Assembly (NCBI GenBank): GCA_021464245.1
Contig: JADCRB010000102.1
Span: 682,001 to 746,000 of the forward strand
Direction: 5' to 3'
DNA length: 64,000 bases
Source of the DNA: Carallia brachiata
Taxonomy: Eukaryota; Streptophyta; Magnoliopsida; Malpighiales; Rhizophoraceae
The position numbers and the translations under genes were made by a program. Positions 1 through 12,964 of this stretch are shown here, one piece after another; position 1 is the first letter of the stretch; every line of letters starts with the position of its first letter. The notes under the pieces are model-generated. The model did not search any database. It saw only the letters and a list, made by a program, of their open reading frames with translations, and had not been told where the DNA came from.

Positions 1-431
1 TTGGTACATACATGAATAGCCATTTGTGGGGAAACCAAAAGAAGAGAGAAAGGGAGGTAGTTGCGAAGGATATGTACCCAATACAATTAAAAAAAATTAC
101 CATCTCTCTCCTTTATTGGTTATATGGGCAAAATACAGTTGGAAAGTGAATGCAGAGCATATTAATTTGTACATATCACAACTCCTAAAGCTGAGTACAG
201 ACCACTAGACTAGTCAAGTGATGACAAAAGGCAAAATGGGGCATTAATAATGCAAAATGCTAATAAAGAATGCTCCATATACATCTGTACAGACAGAACA
301 AGAACCTGAAAGGAAGGGGCAACTGCTCCATAGATAAACAATTGAAGTCAATTCTTTAAGCTACTATTGAAAAATGTGGGAAGTTTTCATTCTCCGGCAT
401 ACTACATTACGCTGATATAAGTATGACCAAC
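1..431 (-). other. Probable 3' UTR or last intron of the RRM gene
   Basis: Minus-strand sequence directly downstream of the last recognised coding exon. It is AT-rich, has no convincing Tyr/Gln/Pro-rich coding exon in any frame, and ends at the window edge. It could be 3' UTR, or intron 3 if the donor at 435-431 is used. Confidence 0.4.
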
Positions 432-2159
432 TCACCCATAAGGATGGTACATTAGCCCTTGTTGGTAGCCATAAGAAAGTGGTTGCTGGTAGCCAAAACT
501 TCCAACATAAGTCCCCCGAGCAGCTTGTACATTCGCAATGTATGGGGCAGCTGGTCTTAGTCGTCCTATAAGAAAACAAAGCAGTGAGTAGAAACACGGA
601 GTAAAACGGAATCACACAATTGTGACAAGAACTCAAGGAAGGGCATTGAATACTTGTGCTTATGTGTGCATTGTATATGCCTCAGGTGACAGAATGATGA
701 GGGATGAAGAAATATTCTTATTATATGGTAATTAACTGATATATGATAATCTAATTTGTGATTATTGGTATGATATATTACCTCATTAGACTTCTATAAT
801 GGTTAGATATCATCTTATTTAGGTTATTTTCCAATTCCGGAGACATTAGCTTATTTCCCATTTAGTTCCTTAGATATCTATAGAGATGAGTTAATGTTAT
901 TTTCATCCACAGATAAGTAATGGATATTGAAATCTGTTTAAATGAGTGTTCGTTTAGTTTCAGGTGGTGGATTTCAATATTCAGAACTGATCTCTAAATA
1001 GGAATGACAAAACTAAATATATATATAAGATAATATATCTGCTGGAGAAGTCTAGTAAAGTAAAATATCAAACAAATGATAACATGTTATATTATCGTAA
1101 ATTCGTAATTACATAATATCAATGAATTCCCAAATAATAAGAATTCTTCTTCTCCATCCTTCATCAAATACACTACAAGTGGCAGTGGAGCAATGCACAC
1201 CAAGTGTTTTATTCACTAAAACACCTTGCTTGCATGAAACTCAAATTTGAGACGATATTTAATACATTCCAATCACAATATTGAACTCGTTTTCGGCACA
1301 AAGGACTGAACCCCGGCATTTTTTTTTTTTGTTGTTCTTCAAAACCAAGGTTTGAACCCGGTACCGTGAATAACATCCCCCTTTACCATCAGACAACACA
1401 GCTGATTGTATATTAGAATCCATGACCAAGTTCAGACAAATCAAAGTAGTGATCATAAATTGCAAAGCACAAATCCAATAGAATACCATAAGGGGGCGGT
1501 GGCCGAGGTCTGCCAAGGGAAGCCAAATTACAATTTGTCCGTCTGCCATCAATAATCGGGGTAGGATCAGCACAGGCTTTCCTAGCGGCCTCTGGTTCTC
1601 GGAAAGTCACCTACACCCTCCACACAAATGCAAACCAAGACCCAGTTATTTTGCTGCCATCCAGAAAATAACTTCAACTTGAACGAAAGAAAGCCCATTG
1701 GCAATGCACTGAGAACCAGAAATGTGCCAGAATTTACCAATCCCAACGGAAACAATCAAAATTTATTCCTTTAAGGAGGCAGCTAAAACGCTCCGATTTT
1801 TAATTAAATTAATCGCGAACAACAACAACAATAACAACAAAGTGTCAATCCCAAATTCAATTAAAGGAGAACACAGGAATAAAACATTTGGAAAAAAAAA
1901 AAAGGGAAAAGAGAAAAAGAATACTCACGAAGCCGTAGCCTTTTGATCGGCCGGTATTCTTATCGGTGATAACGACGGCCTCAAGAATATCTCCGAACTG
2001 TTCGAAGTAGCGGCGCATGGTATCGCTCTGAGTCTCCCAGGCAAGTCCTCCGACAAAGACTTTGGTGTAGGTGGTATCTCCAAAGGGGGAATTCAAGTAT
2101 TGAAAGCCCGAACTGGAGCTCGACCCGGAACTAGGACCCGGAATCGGTTGATAAGCCAT
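432..2159 (-). CDS. RRM-type RNA-binding protein (RBM24/38-like, plant ARP1-type)
   Basis: The gene encodes a single-RRM RNA-binding protein, presumed to bind mRNA or pre-mRNA in nucleus or cytoplasm. Coding exons on the minus strand are 2159-1929, 1610-1487 and 565-432. Splice junctions are GT-AG, the lengths add to 489 nt, and the product is 162 residues if translation stops at 434-432. RNP2 (KVFVGGLAW, about residues 33-41) and RNP1 (KGYGFV, residues 72-77) are intact. The second exon carries the plant-typical stretch [20 protein letters not shown], and the third is rich in Tyr, Gln and Pro. The ATG at 2159 is the first in frame and is followed by a short Ser/Gly/Pro leader. Plant relatives usually have a longer Tyr/Gln-rich C-terminus. 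The stop here overlaps a good splice donor (see findings), so a fourth exon may lie further left or beyond the window edge. RRM identity is secure; the 3' end is not. Confidence 0.85.
1300..1425 (-). repeat. SINE-like tRNA-derived fragment in intron 2 of the RRM gene
   Basis: On the minus strand this stretch has an A-box-like segment (TGATGGTAAAGGGG) about 30 nt ahead of a B-box-like segment (CCGGGTTCAAACCTTGG). That is the spacing and wording of plant tRNA-derived SINEs. It is followed by an A-rich run at 1318-1330 (T-run on plus). No target duplication was identified. Confidence 0.4.
1817..1862 (+). repeat. Short copy of an (AAC)n-AAAG-type SINE tail
   Basis: A run of AAC/AAT triplets followed by AAAGTGTCAATCCCAAATTC matches the start of the longer copy in the SEC24 intron at 41322-41480. 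It sits in intron 1 of the RRM gene. Confidence 0.4.
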
Positions 2160-3110
2160 GAGTGGGAAACCGAAAACGAAATTGCTCCGACAAAGAAAAG
2201 AAAAGGAGGGGAAAGGAAGGACCTTGTTCGGAATCCCCCAAAAATTCCAAAGAAGATTCTAGAAGAAAAGACAGAAAGAAAGATCGAAAGAGTGATCAAT
2301 TTTAAGTGACGCTAACTAAAAATACGAAATAGGACGACCACCCAATAATAATAATAAACGAGAAAACCGCAGAAAAGCCATAGGAATAGAAAAGAATGAA
2401 ATATACAGAGAATCCAAAGGGATTTATGAGCAGTACCCCTGATTTCTGACACTGAGATAGTAAAGATCGAAAAGAAGAAGCAGAAGAAGAAAAAGAAATG
2501 AGAGAGAAAGAGAGAGAGAAAGGGGATTCAGTAAGAAAGAAGCTATAACCAAAGAATCACAATAAATTTAAAAAAAAAAAAAAGAAAAAGAAAGAGAGAA
2601 TAAAAGAAAAATGAAAAAAAAAAAAAAAAAAAACCCTAGAATTGAGCTATACAATGGTGGGTGTGCGTGCCAAAGAGGGGTCGGCGGGGGAATTGGAAAA
2701 GGAGAAAACAGAAAGAGAAGATAGAGAGAGAGGGGCCATGATGAGGGTTGGGCTTTGGGTTTGTAGCAATCAAAATTGGTCCATCAATCAATCGAAGACT
2801 CCAAGAAATTCAGCGAGAGAGAGTGCGCGTGAGGGGCAAAGACAGCAAACAAAGAAAGAGTTGATGTTAACCGTATTAACAGTAAATTTCTATTTTTGGG
2901 TTTACTTTCGTTATTGGTTCTTTTTTTCACCCAAGGTCAAGAGTAAAAGAGAGCATGAGATTGGAAGTCAGGCAGGGAGGAGTCGTGACCCCGATGATAT
3001 AATTTGCACCCAACTACAACAACCAGAAGAAAGAAAGGAGAGAGTTGTAAAAAATAAACAAACAAATTAAAAAAAAAGAGAGGAAAAGAGAGTATAAAAA
3101 AAATAATAAT
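2160..3110. promoter_or_regulatory. Promoter and 5' UTR side of the RRM gene, purine-rich on plus
   Basis: The stretch is strongly GA-rich on the plus strand (TC-rich on the sense strand), with GAGAGA runs at about 2497-2520 and 2722-2735 and A-runs at 2570-2583 and 2613-2632. CT-rich leaders are common in plant 5' UTRs. The transcription start cannot be fixed from sequence. The long open frame at 2642-3070 is a low-complexity Glu/Arg/Lys artefact. Confidence 0.4.
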
Positions 3111-4100
3111 AATTGTTAGAATTTTTTAAATCAGATAAATATAATATAGATTGTTAAATTAAATTTTAAAAAATTAATAAATTATTAGATGTAATCAAAT
3201 AAATTATATAACTTTTATAATACTATTTAAAATATAACTATGCAATAAATTTTAGAAGATATATATTTAAAAGAAGAACAGAAATTTAACAAACACGAAA
3301 AAGAGAGAGCAATGTATTGTTTTTCTTTTTTCTAGGTTTGTTGAGATAGTAAATTCATCGTAACAGTGCCTAAGTGTTAAAGTGACTGAAGATTTCAATT
3401 CCCAACTCACTAGTCACTGCTTCCAATTACTTTGACCTTCTTTTTTTATCAAAATTATTTCTATTTCTGTGATCTCAAGAAGAATGTATTACTAGGTATG
3501 GGAATTAGATCCAAATTCCTTTGCCTTTTTCGCAAGATGTGTCTTCACAAGAACAACAACACGGTAATAAGAATTTTTAAATTGAAAGAGGAAACGACAG
3601 CATGGGGGTTGCCAAACCGGGTCCCATTTTCTCTTCTTTCACCCCTAAAAAAAATAAACCTACTCCTACCATATATAAACGTTTATGGAAATAATATAAT
3701 AAATATTAAAAACAATAAAATATTTTTATTACGTTAAATTTTATTTAATTATAAGACTACATAAAATAAAAGTAATTCATGTCTTTAGTTATTCTTAAGT
3801 ATTGTTATTTAATTTTTTTCGAGCCCAAAATACAATCCTTTCTAATTCTATTTCTACCACGCACGTACGCTAACAAGACCAAAACGGTCTTTTCCTACCT
3901 GGAATGATGTCATCTACGATACTTCACAAAGTAGATTAAGCACCTTAATGGGAAGAAATTTACTCCAATTATCGATGAGAGGGAACTGACCATTCAAAAC
4001 AGAAATATTTTATTTGGCTTGAAAGAAAATAATAATAATAACAATAAACGCATTTGATTACCGAGCACCAAGTAGAGACGTAAATGCTAAGTGCAGCTAG
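3111..4100. other. AT-rich intergenic DNA
   Basis: No gene, RNA or intact mobile element is supported here. The stretch is mostly A/T with short poly(A/T) runs. Confidence 0.5.
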
Positions 4101-4109
4101 GCGAGACGC

Positions 4110-4955
4110 TATTGTGTGTTGGGGGCTTGCTATCATGTGCCAGTAGTTTCTTTGGCCCACTTCCGCTTTTTCGTCGTCGTTTCGTCGGTATTGTGTTTCT
4201 TTGTGGAGCTTAGTACTTTTTGAGGGTTTGGTGTTGGTTTTGTCCTCGTTGTGGTGTTCTGGTCTTTGCTCTTCCCGACTAGGCTTCTGGTTTGTGTGCT
4301 TGGTTCTGGCTAGGGGTGGCTTCGTTTGCTTCCCCCACCTCGCCCCTTTGCTATGTTGGGTATAGGTGAGGAGTGGGGTTCTTTTGGCTTGAGGGTGCCC
4401 TTGTACAGTCTAGTGTCTTGTGCCCACTTCTTACTCTATTCTCGGTCACCAGCATTTGGTTGGTCTCCATTGCCTAGCCCCTGTGTTCTCTGCAGCTTGG
4501 GTTTCTTCCGGTACTTTCATTTGGCTCCATGGCAATTTTTTACATGCTTTCATCTTCCAACTAGTGTACTATTGCCATTTGGCTTTTCGGGGTCACCGCC
4601 TGCCCCAATTGTCGGGGGTTCACTATCCTGCATACAATGGAGCACCTTGAGTCTTTGGTTTCTGAGCTCTTGTTTGGTTAGGTTTTGGGCCTGGTTCCTG
4701 GTTTTGTGCAAGCTTGCTTTTCCTTGGGCTTTGGACTCGGGCATGGTCTCCTTTTCGGCCTACATGTCTGGCCGGCGACTTCAAGTCCCAGGCTTTGGCT
4801 TGTGGCGAATTTGCTTGTATGATAAGGTGATTTGTGTTGTTTTGCCTCTATTTGACTGGTGTGGGTTCAGTTTAGACTAACCCCTTTTGTACATGGCTTT
4901 GTTTTTAATCTAATGGACTTATAGCTTTCTGTTCAAGAAAAAAAAAAGAAAAAAG
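4110..4955 (+). mobile_element. LINE-like 3' fragment with poly(A) end
   Basis: This G/T-rich segment (about 50% GC against AT-rich flanks) stops in an A-rich run at 4938-4955, preceded by a typical plant LINE 3' wording (TTTGTACATGGCTTTG, then TAATGGACTTATAGC). It has no recognisable reverse transcriptase. The 184-codon open frame within it is rich in Leu/Ser/Phe/Trp and resembles no family I know. Clear target-site duplications were not found, so this is a composition and poly(A) call only. Confidence 0.35.
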
Positions 4956-7616
4956 ATATGTAAATGGTCCACATTTTTTGTATCACTCATGTGATTCATT
5001 AAGTATTATTAAATGAGTATTCTTCAAATTAAAAATTCCTAAAATCACTAAGTTTTAATTCAGTAAAGAATTTTTCTAAGTAGTTTATCATGGGAATATT
5101 ATCCTAATTTAATTTAATCTATTATAGTTTAAGGTATATTCATAATAACAGTCATATACAATACCTTGAAATTTAGATTGATTCAATAAAGTAAAAAAAT
5201 TTTAATTCTCATAATTTTGACAATAAAAATTTTTATGAACTTGGAATCTATAAGATTATACAAATTTATATAAATTAAAGTTGTTTACCAAACATTCCAT
5301 AATACATATCTTTTCTCAGTCATTATCGATTACTATCAAGAAAGTACCGTATTGGTCATCTCCCATTTGATACATTTAATATGAACATATAATAGTTTGC
5401 GACGATGTCTATGAAAATTCACGTCAGTAAACTTTACCAAGCATTAGAGATATTGGAGAGGTTAGAATTTATGCAACACGGAAGCATAACTCCAGTTTGA
5501 TAGAAACACAAATGAAAGATGAAAATTGAGATGAAATGGGCTTCTAAGCTTATTATTCTTACATCTCTTGACTCGCTCTAGTCTACTTATGTTGATCATA
5601 TTTACTTAGACCAATGGTCAGATTAGTATAAATATGCAATCAATGGTACAGTAAACTTGTAACGCATTTCATCACATTATAATATATTAACGCGAGAACT
5701 CAAGTATCTGACATAGCATATCCCTAACAAGGAACATATCCTAACTCTATGAATGATAAGGTCATCATGTGAATAAATTAAGGAAACTATTTTTTTTCTC
5801 TCTCCTCATCTAGCTCTCTCAACCATTTCATCGGCCTTTCTCACTTAAGTATCAAATTCTTAATGTCGAGCCTCCAATCCGTTCCACTTAATTTTTCTCC
5901 CTTGTTTTGCGGTTGTTATTCTCTCAACTTGTCAATCATGATCATTAACTAGAGGCTAATTGATGTTATTTTTGAAAAGTGGAAATAATAATAGCTCCAT
6001 TTTGTTCTAATATTTTTCTTTTGGAGATTCACTATGCCGCTTAACTTTGGGTGTTAACAAAATAGTCACGCGGTTTATTCAACGAATTTAACAATTTCTC
6101 TATTTTTTTTTTAAATTTCAATTATCCAACAATCCAAATTACTCTGTTACTACTTTGTTACTATCTAATATTTTCCTTTTCAATTTAAATGAGGTATTGT
6201 GTTCCATTTTGTTTCTAATACAAACTTTCTGATGAGATTAGTGTCGAGAGACAGTCTCATTGAATTTATTACGAGATAACAATAGAATAGTGGGATTTCC
6301 CAAAATGAAAAAAAAAAAAAAGAAAGAAAAATTGTGGACCTCTTAGAGTAGGAGTAGCAATTTATTATTTACATTGCTTTACGACTATTGCAAGTACCAA
6401 TCATAATGTTATATTGTTATGCATGTATTTTTTCGTAACTTACCTAGCAAGAATTGTGATAATTTAATCCACATAATAATATCTTTGTTTTTAGTTAAGG
6501 TTTTCTGAACCAGACTAATCATTAATTGAACTAAAAAACTCAGAGATTTAAAATTCAATCGGTTTAATTGGAATTGAATCTGTAAAATTAATATTTAATA
6601 TTAAATATATAAAAATTTAATATATATATATATTAAATAAAAATATTGATGAGTCAAATGTAATAATATACAAGAGATTTAATTATATGTAATTTATAAT
6701 TTAACATATGATAGTGTTAAAAATTGATTAATATATTGTAGGTAATTAAGAACAGTAATTTGATAAGATAAGATATTTTATATTTTAATTTAGTTGAAAG
6801 AGAAATATCGTTAAATAAAAATATAATATTTAATATTTTAATTTAAGAAAAAGAGAAATGTCTTTATTTATTAGTATAGCACAATTTTTTTTAATGTTAT
6901 GTAATGTAGCTAAAGTATTTATAAGAACAAAATTTATTTATAAGAAACAGATTTATAAGATTTGGAAAAGAGGGGACACTTGGTCTGGGTCTAGGATATC
7001 TCAAAAAAAAAAAAGTTGAAGTAAAAGATTTATAAAGTTAAAGAAAACATGAAAAAAAAATATTAAGTTAGTATATCTATTAAAAAATGTTGCTTATACT
7101 ATAAAACATTATTTTAAAATAATAGATGAAGTAAAAGAACTTGAAAGAAAATAGAACAAGAAAAATGTGTCATATACTTGACTGTTAAGAAACAAATTGA
7201 AAGAATTGGATGTTGATTTTGTCTTTAAGACATTTTAATCAATATACTAATATTTTTGTTTTTAATTTAATTAACATGTATGGTATTCAATATTATTTGA
7301 TGATAAAAAATGTGTTAAATCTATGTTAGATTTATAAATTATAAGAACTATAGAACAAAAAAAATCAAATAGGGAATTATTTTTGCATGACAAAATCAAC
7401 GTTAAATTCCTTCAATCAAAATATGACATAAATTTATAAATAGCTGTTATTTTTTGAAAATATTATTGCAATTTATTGACATTCATTATGATAATTGTTA
7501 GATGGATACAACACATCTTTTAGATGAACTTATTACATTATAGGTGGCATGGTTCTCTATTATTTTTAACCTGTTTTCTCCATTCTTCAATCTCAAACTA
7601 ATACTTCTCTCAGCAT
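4956..7616. other. AT-rich intergenic DNA, nothing identified
   Basis: No supported gene. The stretch has pyrimidine-rich patches (5790-5960), poly(A) runs (6307-6320, 7002-7013) and very AT-rich blocks (6580-6860). The text near 6505-6580 (AACCAGACTAATC, then CAATCGGTTTAATTGG) weakly resembles the left part of the MITE at 62353. Confidence 0.45.
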
Positions 7617-7619
7617 TTA

Positions 7620-8309
7620 AGGCATGTTTGGCTTATCTGTTTAATATTGCTATCACTGATTGCTAATTACTGATTGTTGTTGCCTATAGCTGATTACTAA
7701 AAAAAACCAATGAAGTGTTTGGGTAACTTTATACTAGCTGTTGCTGTTAAATAACTAAAGGACTGATTTGGACATTTAATTTATATTAATATATTATATT
7801 AACAAAATTATCTTTCTATTTTATAATTTTTATTTTTAGAATAAATATTTTATAAATAATATTAAGAATTTTCTCACTTAATTTTTATTTTTTCAAAAAT
7901 ATTAATGTTTACTAGAAAAAAAAATAAATGTTTGAAATAATTTTTAAATATCAATATAAAAATTTGAAGTAAAAAATATTTATAAATTATTAAAAAATAA
8001 AAGTGTTACGTTTATATAAATATTAATAAAGTTTAATAACTATTAATAAATCATATTCAAGAGGTAAGTAAAAAAATTATCAATTTATATAAATATTATT
8101 TGAGGGTATTTTAGTTTATATAAATTATTATTAATATTAAAAACTAAAAAGTAACTTTCAACTACTTTTCAATTAGCTATTTTTAGAATGTCATATAAGA
8201 AAGTAAGCAGAATCAAACAGCAGTTAAAAAAATTAACCAAACACTCATCTCCCTATTTTTAAAAATAAAATGCAAATATATCATCTTAAAAGTTAATCCA
8301 AACACTCCC
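7620..8309. mobile_element. PIF/Harbinger (Tourist)-like MITE
   Basis: Imperfect terminal inverted repeats are GGCATGTTTGG on the left and, reading inward from the right, GGGAGTGTTTGG. The copy is flanked on both sides by TTA (7617-7619 and 8310-8312), the 3-bp duplication expected of Harbinger insertions. The interior is about 690 bp, very AT-rich and noncoding. Confidence 0.5.
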
Positions 8310-8479
8310 TTAGAACCAACATCAATCCAACAGCAATCGTTAAAACCATTCATTCTACTTTCCATCTTACTTTACAACCAACAACAGTTGGTGCAATCAA
8401 TCATTTTATTTCCTACTCGTTTGAGCTTCTTTCATCCTTAAATCTTCCAACGTCTTACAACCTTCATGATTTATAACAA

Positions 8480-8565
8480 CTATAAATAACAACTATAAAT
8501 AATTATCAAAACACTAATTAAACTTTCATTTTTCTAAATAACAACTATAAATAATTATCATAAAA
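8480..8565. repeat. Short duplicated AT-rich unit
   Basis: A unit containing AACAACTATAAATAATTATC occurs at about 8489-8508 and again at about 8538-8557. Confidence 0.5.
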
Positions 8566-9165
8566 TTTTTTTGCCATATAAGTACGTACTAATTAGAATT
8601 ATTTAAATTTCAAAAAATAATTGACTCTTTTCATAAATTTTCCTAATTTTCTTAGAATTAATGGTAGACACTTACAACAATGTATATCAATATATTATTT
8701 ATATGACTTCCTTACCATATACATGCCGAAGACAACAAAATATACACGTTTTAATTTCTCATTAATGACTAAAATATATAGTAATTATATCCTTTTTGTT
8801 GCCTTTTATAATCTAAAATTATTACCAAATACACGTTTTAAGTCTTGCATTTTTTCTATTATTCTCAATTTCTCATTAACAACTGTGTTGGCAACCAAAG
8901 TAGCATCAAGACCAATCTTAGGGATCCTTCACATATTCCACATAGATCGGTCACGAGGAGTTGAGCTAAGTAGCTCAATGAGGCTTTAAGGCTTTGGTGG
9001 AGGATGCTTGGGACACAAGTAATGTGCATGAAGACTGGCTTTGAGTTAGTGGAGCTGCTTGAATGTCAAGCAATGCATGTGGAGGTCAAGAATGCTCGGT
9101 GGTGCCTCAAGTTTATGTCAATATAGGTCAAGTGCAAGAAAATATGTTTGGCTCGACATGAGTAA
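8566..9165. other. Intergenic, no gene recognised
   Basis: The open frame at 8621-8989 is Phe/Ile/Tyr-rich, as expected by chance from AT-rich DNA. The part from about 8890 to 9165 is less AT-rich and may belong to the retroelement remnant that follows. Confidence 0.4.
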
Positions 9166-9735
9166 TTGGGCCTAGTGCATACAAGATAATATGTGGACTA
9201 ATTTAGATTGTTTAATTTAGAGTTTTAATTAATATTTTGGGCTGAACGTTGTTAATAAAAGGCCATGTCTACTCTAAGTAAAAAAATCAACTCATATTAG
9301 TTTTTTTAACCTTAGTAGGTTTTCTAAGTCTTAGTAGTTTTTCTTTTTAAACCCTAATTACTTGGATTTGTCTATAAATAGGCATACAAGACTTTCTTAT
9401 TTTCAGATTTGTTAATTAAGAATTAGAACAAATGTTTTTTAGAGTTTCAGAATCTTTCACTGAACTTATCAAGGATATCTCCTTGCGGCGTTCAATCTAG
9501 ACTTATCACCCTCCTTCTTCCTTTCTAGGGTGTGGCATATACCAAATCTTCTTGTACCTTTAATTTGCATCTCTTTATTAACGTTGAGTTAAGGTTCTTT
9601 CAAACCTGACTTGACTTTCCTTGGGTTGTGACTCCAATTTGTTCATCGATCTTCAGGTGTATCTGCAGGATTCGTATTTCTCTATAGGCATTGGATCTTC
9701 TGGTGCTATCCGTGGAGTTCGCATCAAACTGTCAT
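9166..9735 (+). mobile_element. LTR-retrotransposon LTR-like remnant
   Basis: A plant LTR-style layout is visible: a TATA box (TCTATAAATAGGC, about 9370-9382), about 300 bp of transcribed-leader-like sequence, then TCTTCTGGTGCTATCCGTGG, which resembles the LTR end and primer-binding region of some gypsy elements. No partner LTR, gag or pol is adjacent, so it would be a solo or truncated LTR. Supported by wording only. Confidence 0.3.
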
Positions 9736-10473
9736 TTATTTGATTAGTATATTGAAAAGTTTAGCGATAGCTTACTCATAGTTTTAGTTGCCAAGTGGTA
9801 AGAAGTTACAATTTCTCTCTTCAATTATTTGCTATTTTAAATTATTTGTAATGACAAAATAAATTTAGGTTAGCTATTGCTCATTAATCTACTAATTAAT
9901 CAGTAGCATTTTAATCAATACACCAATTTTCTTGTTCAACACATAACGTATAAGGTATTAGTAACATATTGTTAAATGGAATGCAAATATATTAAGTAGC
10001 TTTGCACAAAGTAAGGCCTACAATGTATGGACCAGATCGATTTATATTCACCTAAACAATAAAGTCGTCATATTTAACACTATTCCATCTTTTAAGTTTA
10101 AATAGTCCCAATCAGTGGGGCTAATTCACTTATATTTCTCTCACTCTCAAAACTGGGTTTTGCTTAGTTCAATCTTACGGGAAAAGTATCAACTATACCA
10201 AATTAGATAACTCAATCTTAGAATGAAATTGCTTTTCTTGTATTCCATTTACTTCTTTTTTATCTTTTTGTTAGTATTTTGATGCCTTGGATATTCTTCT
10301 TTTGGTTCCCTTTTGATTTGAAGAATTATAGTTGTAAACTATAGTTATTTTGCATTTTTTAAGCCTATTTACCATTGGCCTTTTTTTTATTTATTTTATG
10401 TTGGTAGCTTTGCTTTCGACAACAAATCCACCAATAGGAAGAAGCTCGGGAAGGTTGCCAAGGATCCTAATAA
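9736..10473. other. AT-rich intergenic DNA
   Basis: Nothing supportable as a gene or RNA was seen. Confidence 0.45.
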
Positions 10474-10618
10474 GCCTAAAAGGCTTGCAAGTGCCTTTTC
10501 ATTTTCATGTAATCATTTGAGCATCATATATTTTTCATGTAATAAGCCTAATATGCCTAAGAGGCTTGCAAGTGCCTTCTTCATTTTCATGTAATCATCT
10601 GAGCATCATATATTTTTC
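10474..10618. repeat. Two-copy tandem repeat, about 82-bp period
   Basis: GCCTAAAAGGCTTGCAAGTG at 10474 recurs as GCCTAAGAGGCTTGCAAGTG at about 10556. The following text (CATTTTCATGTAATCAT, GAGCATCATATATTTTT) is also repeated with very few changes. Confidence 0.75.
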
Positions 10619-11950
10619 TCTTTTCTTCTTATTAAATAAGAAAATTCATTATAAAAGTTAGAAAAAAAAAATCCTCCTACAACCATTTATGCATGACATA
10701 TAAATGGTAGTTCATTTTTCTTTTCCTATTCACGTGAAGTTTATCTCTGTTGATTGATTTGAGGCTGTAACTATCTCTCAGTCTTGGGATCCTCTAAAGT
10801 TTAATTAATTTGTTTAAAGTCAAATTCATTTAAAATCTTATATTATAGAGACTTCCAAAGATTGTGTTGATTTAGTTATTATCTCTAAGGTTTTCACTAT
10901 GTGACAGTGGATTTTGATAAAGGCATGAAAAATCTAAAGGCAGTTTCTAGCATGGAAACAAGAACAATTCATTACTATAAAAACAATATCGACATCTCAT
11001 TGAGTACAATAGGAATGGTATCATAATTATTTTGCAAAAAAACAAATATTTGCTCTTTGCTGTGACAAAATTCATTTGAAAATCATATAATCAATATCTT
11101 ACTTGTGTATGTGAGAAAGAGCTTTCAAAATCTTTCTACTTAAAAACAAAATCTAACGACAAAAAATCATATAAATACTATAGTTATTGTGATAACATAT
11201 AAATTTACATAATTATCAAGTTATTTGGAAACACAGGTTTACTTTAAAATACTAACAAAATAAAATTATTTTGTTCAACCAAAACAAAATTAATTCTAAA
11301 TGATGCACTATTCCAATTAAAATTAAATAAAAAAAATTGTTGCATGGGTATAATCCTTGTGTGTGTGTGTGGTGTGTGTGTAGACAAAAAAATTGATTTT
11401 CTCAAATCAAAAATAATGCTCTTTAATATCTCATTTCTGTTGTGGCAATTTTTTTAAACTTCACATCTTAAAGCATTAAAATACTAAAATGGAGCAAGTT
11501 TGAAAAAATAATAATAACAAAACAATGGCTTCATTGGCGATATTTATATCTTTTCAATTTTAAAACTTGTGAACCCAAATGAAGCATAAAATTAAAGAAT
11601 CGCCAACATCCTTAAGATATTGTAAAAAAGAATGGCGTCTTTCAAACAAGTACCGGTAGGCTGATGTGGTAAAGCGCTTAGTGCTATATGGTTAAGGGCG
11701 GCACTAGCCACAAGCAAGGTAACTTGACAATTTTTTTGAAGGTCCCATTGCACTTCAATTGATTTATCTATTATGAAAGAAAGTAGAAGGTGTTCTTATG
11801 GAGATCTTGGGATGCTAAGAGCCTAGAAATTCAAAAACATTTGTTTCGATTTGGTTAAAATTGAAACTGCCGCTACTTTACCAAACTAAAGAGATTTTGA
11901 TGATGGGTTTGTAGGCTTTGATCTTTGGTTAATTAAAATTATAAAAATAT
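10619..11950. other. Intergenic, AT-rich, with short GT repeat
   Basis: No gene recognised. A (GT)n microsatellite with one interruption lies at about 11358-11382. Confidence 0.45.
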
Positions 11951-11954
11951 CAAA

Positions 11955-12095
11955 ACAAGCCCTTAGCGTGTTGAACACTTATAATTCTTGTGTCTTATAC
12001 ACGTGTTCAATTTTTTTTAAATAGATACATGTTGTCACTTGTTGTGTGCATGTCTATGTTAGACACGCGTTCAACACAACACACCTCCTTATTTT
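11955..12095. repeat. Degenerate relative of the MITE at 30307
   Basis: GCGTGTTGAACACTTATAAT, then TACACGTGTTCAA and GACACGCGTTCAACAC, echo the internal wording of the 30307-30853 element (CGCTTGTTGAACACTTCTAA, ACACGTGTCGGACAC). Ends and target duplication are not recognisable. Confidence 0.35.
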
Positions 12096-12960
12096 AGCAT
12101 GTCACGCATAGGAATTGAGAATATTTTAATTGAAAATTTGAGAAACTTTTTTATTTAACATCAATACATTTAATTGAGCAAATTCTATTTAAAATGTAAA
12201 TTTAAAAATTAACTTATTTCCTGATCATGAAAGAGCTATAAAAATTTTTAAAAAAATTGTTTATTCCTAAAGTCCGTATTAAAAAAAATTATATGTATTG
12301 TATACATACATAAACTTACAACCACTTGGAATTAATGTAATTAATATGTATACATACATACAACATAGAGACATATATGCATACAAAGATAACATGAAAT
12401 AATGGTAATAGAATTCAAATAACAAAAGATGATAACGAGAGAGATGTATGTTCAAAAAATAACTTTCGTTCCACATAAAGAGAAGTGCTTCCAAGGTGCT
12501 TATTATAGAGATGAACAGTATCATCGAGAGAAAAAAAGAGGGCAAAAACAGAAAAGATTGAAGAAAGAAGTGTCATGCTACTGCTTTGTAGCCCTATTTA
12601 TACGATATAATGGTTTAATAGACAAATTTCATGACGTAAAAGTATATGTTACGTGCATTTATTAAAGTAAATTTTATATACGTGACTTTAATTTTGTTTA
12701 TTATTGTGCTTGATTTTGTTTTACAGGTCATATAGGTCCTCAAAATTTTAAATAATTAATTTATTAGTCGTGTTACACACAATTTGATTGAGACGTTTAT
12801 TAAAATATTTGGCAATTATTATAAAAATTATTTTATATATGACATAACATAAGTATCATAACATTATGATGATCTAACAAACAATACTTATAGTAAGTAT
12901 CAAAAAACAAAAAAGAATTCATCTACATTTAAAAAGTGATTATAAATGACAAGTACGAGC
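12096..12960. other. AT-rich intergenic DNA
   Basis: No gene recognised. Short open frames on both strands at 12279-12665 overlap each other and have AT-driven composition. Confidence 0.45.
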
Positions 12961-12964
12961 TAGA

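Noticed and set aside
2642..3070. 142-codon Glu/Arg/Lys-rich open frame
   Set aside because: It lies in the GA-rich promoter/leader side of the RRM gene; low-complexity artefact without motifs.
4326..4880. 184-codon open frame
   Set aside because: Composition is driven by a G/T-rich, LINE-like segment; no family motifs, poor codon pattern, overlaps alternative frames of similar length.
8621..8989. 122-codon Phe/Ile/Tyr-rich open frame
   Set aside because: Typical chance frame in AT-rich DNA, no start context or motif.
11650..11730. Possible tRNA-like text (TACCGGTAGGCTGATGTGGT)
   Set aside because: No cloverleaf could be built and the T-arm sequence is missing.
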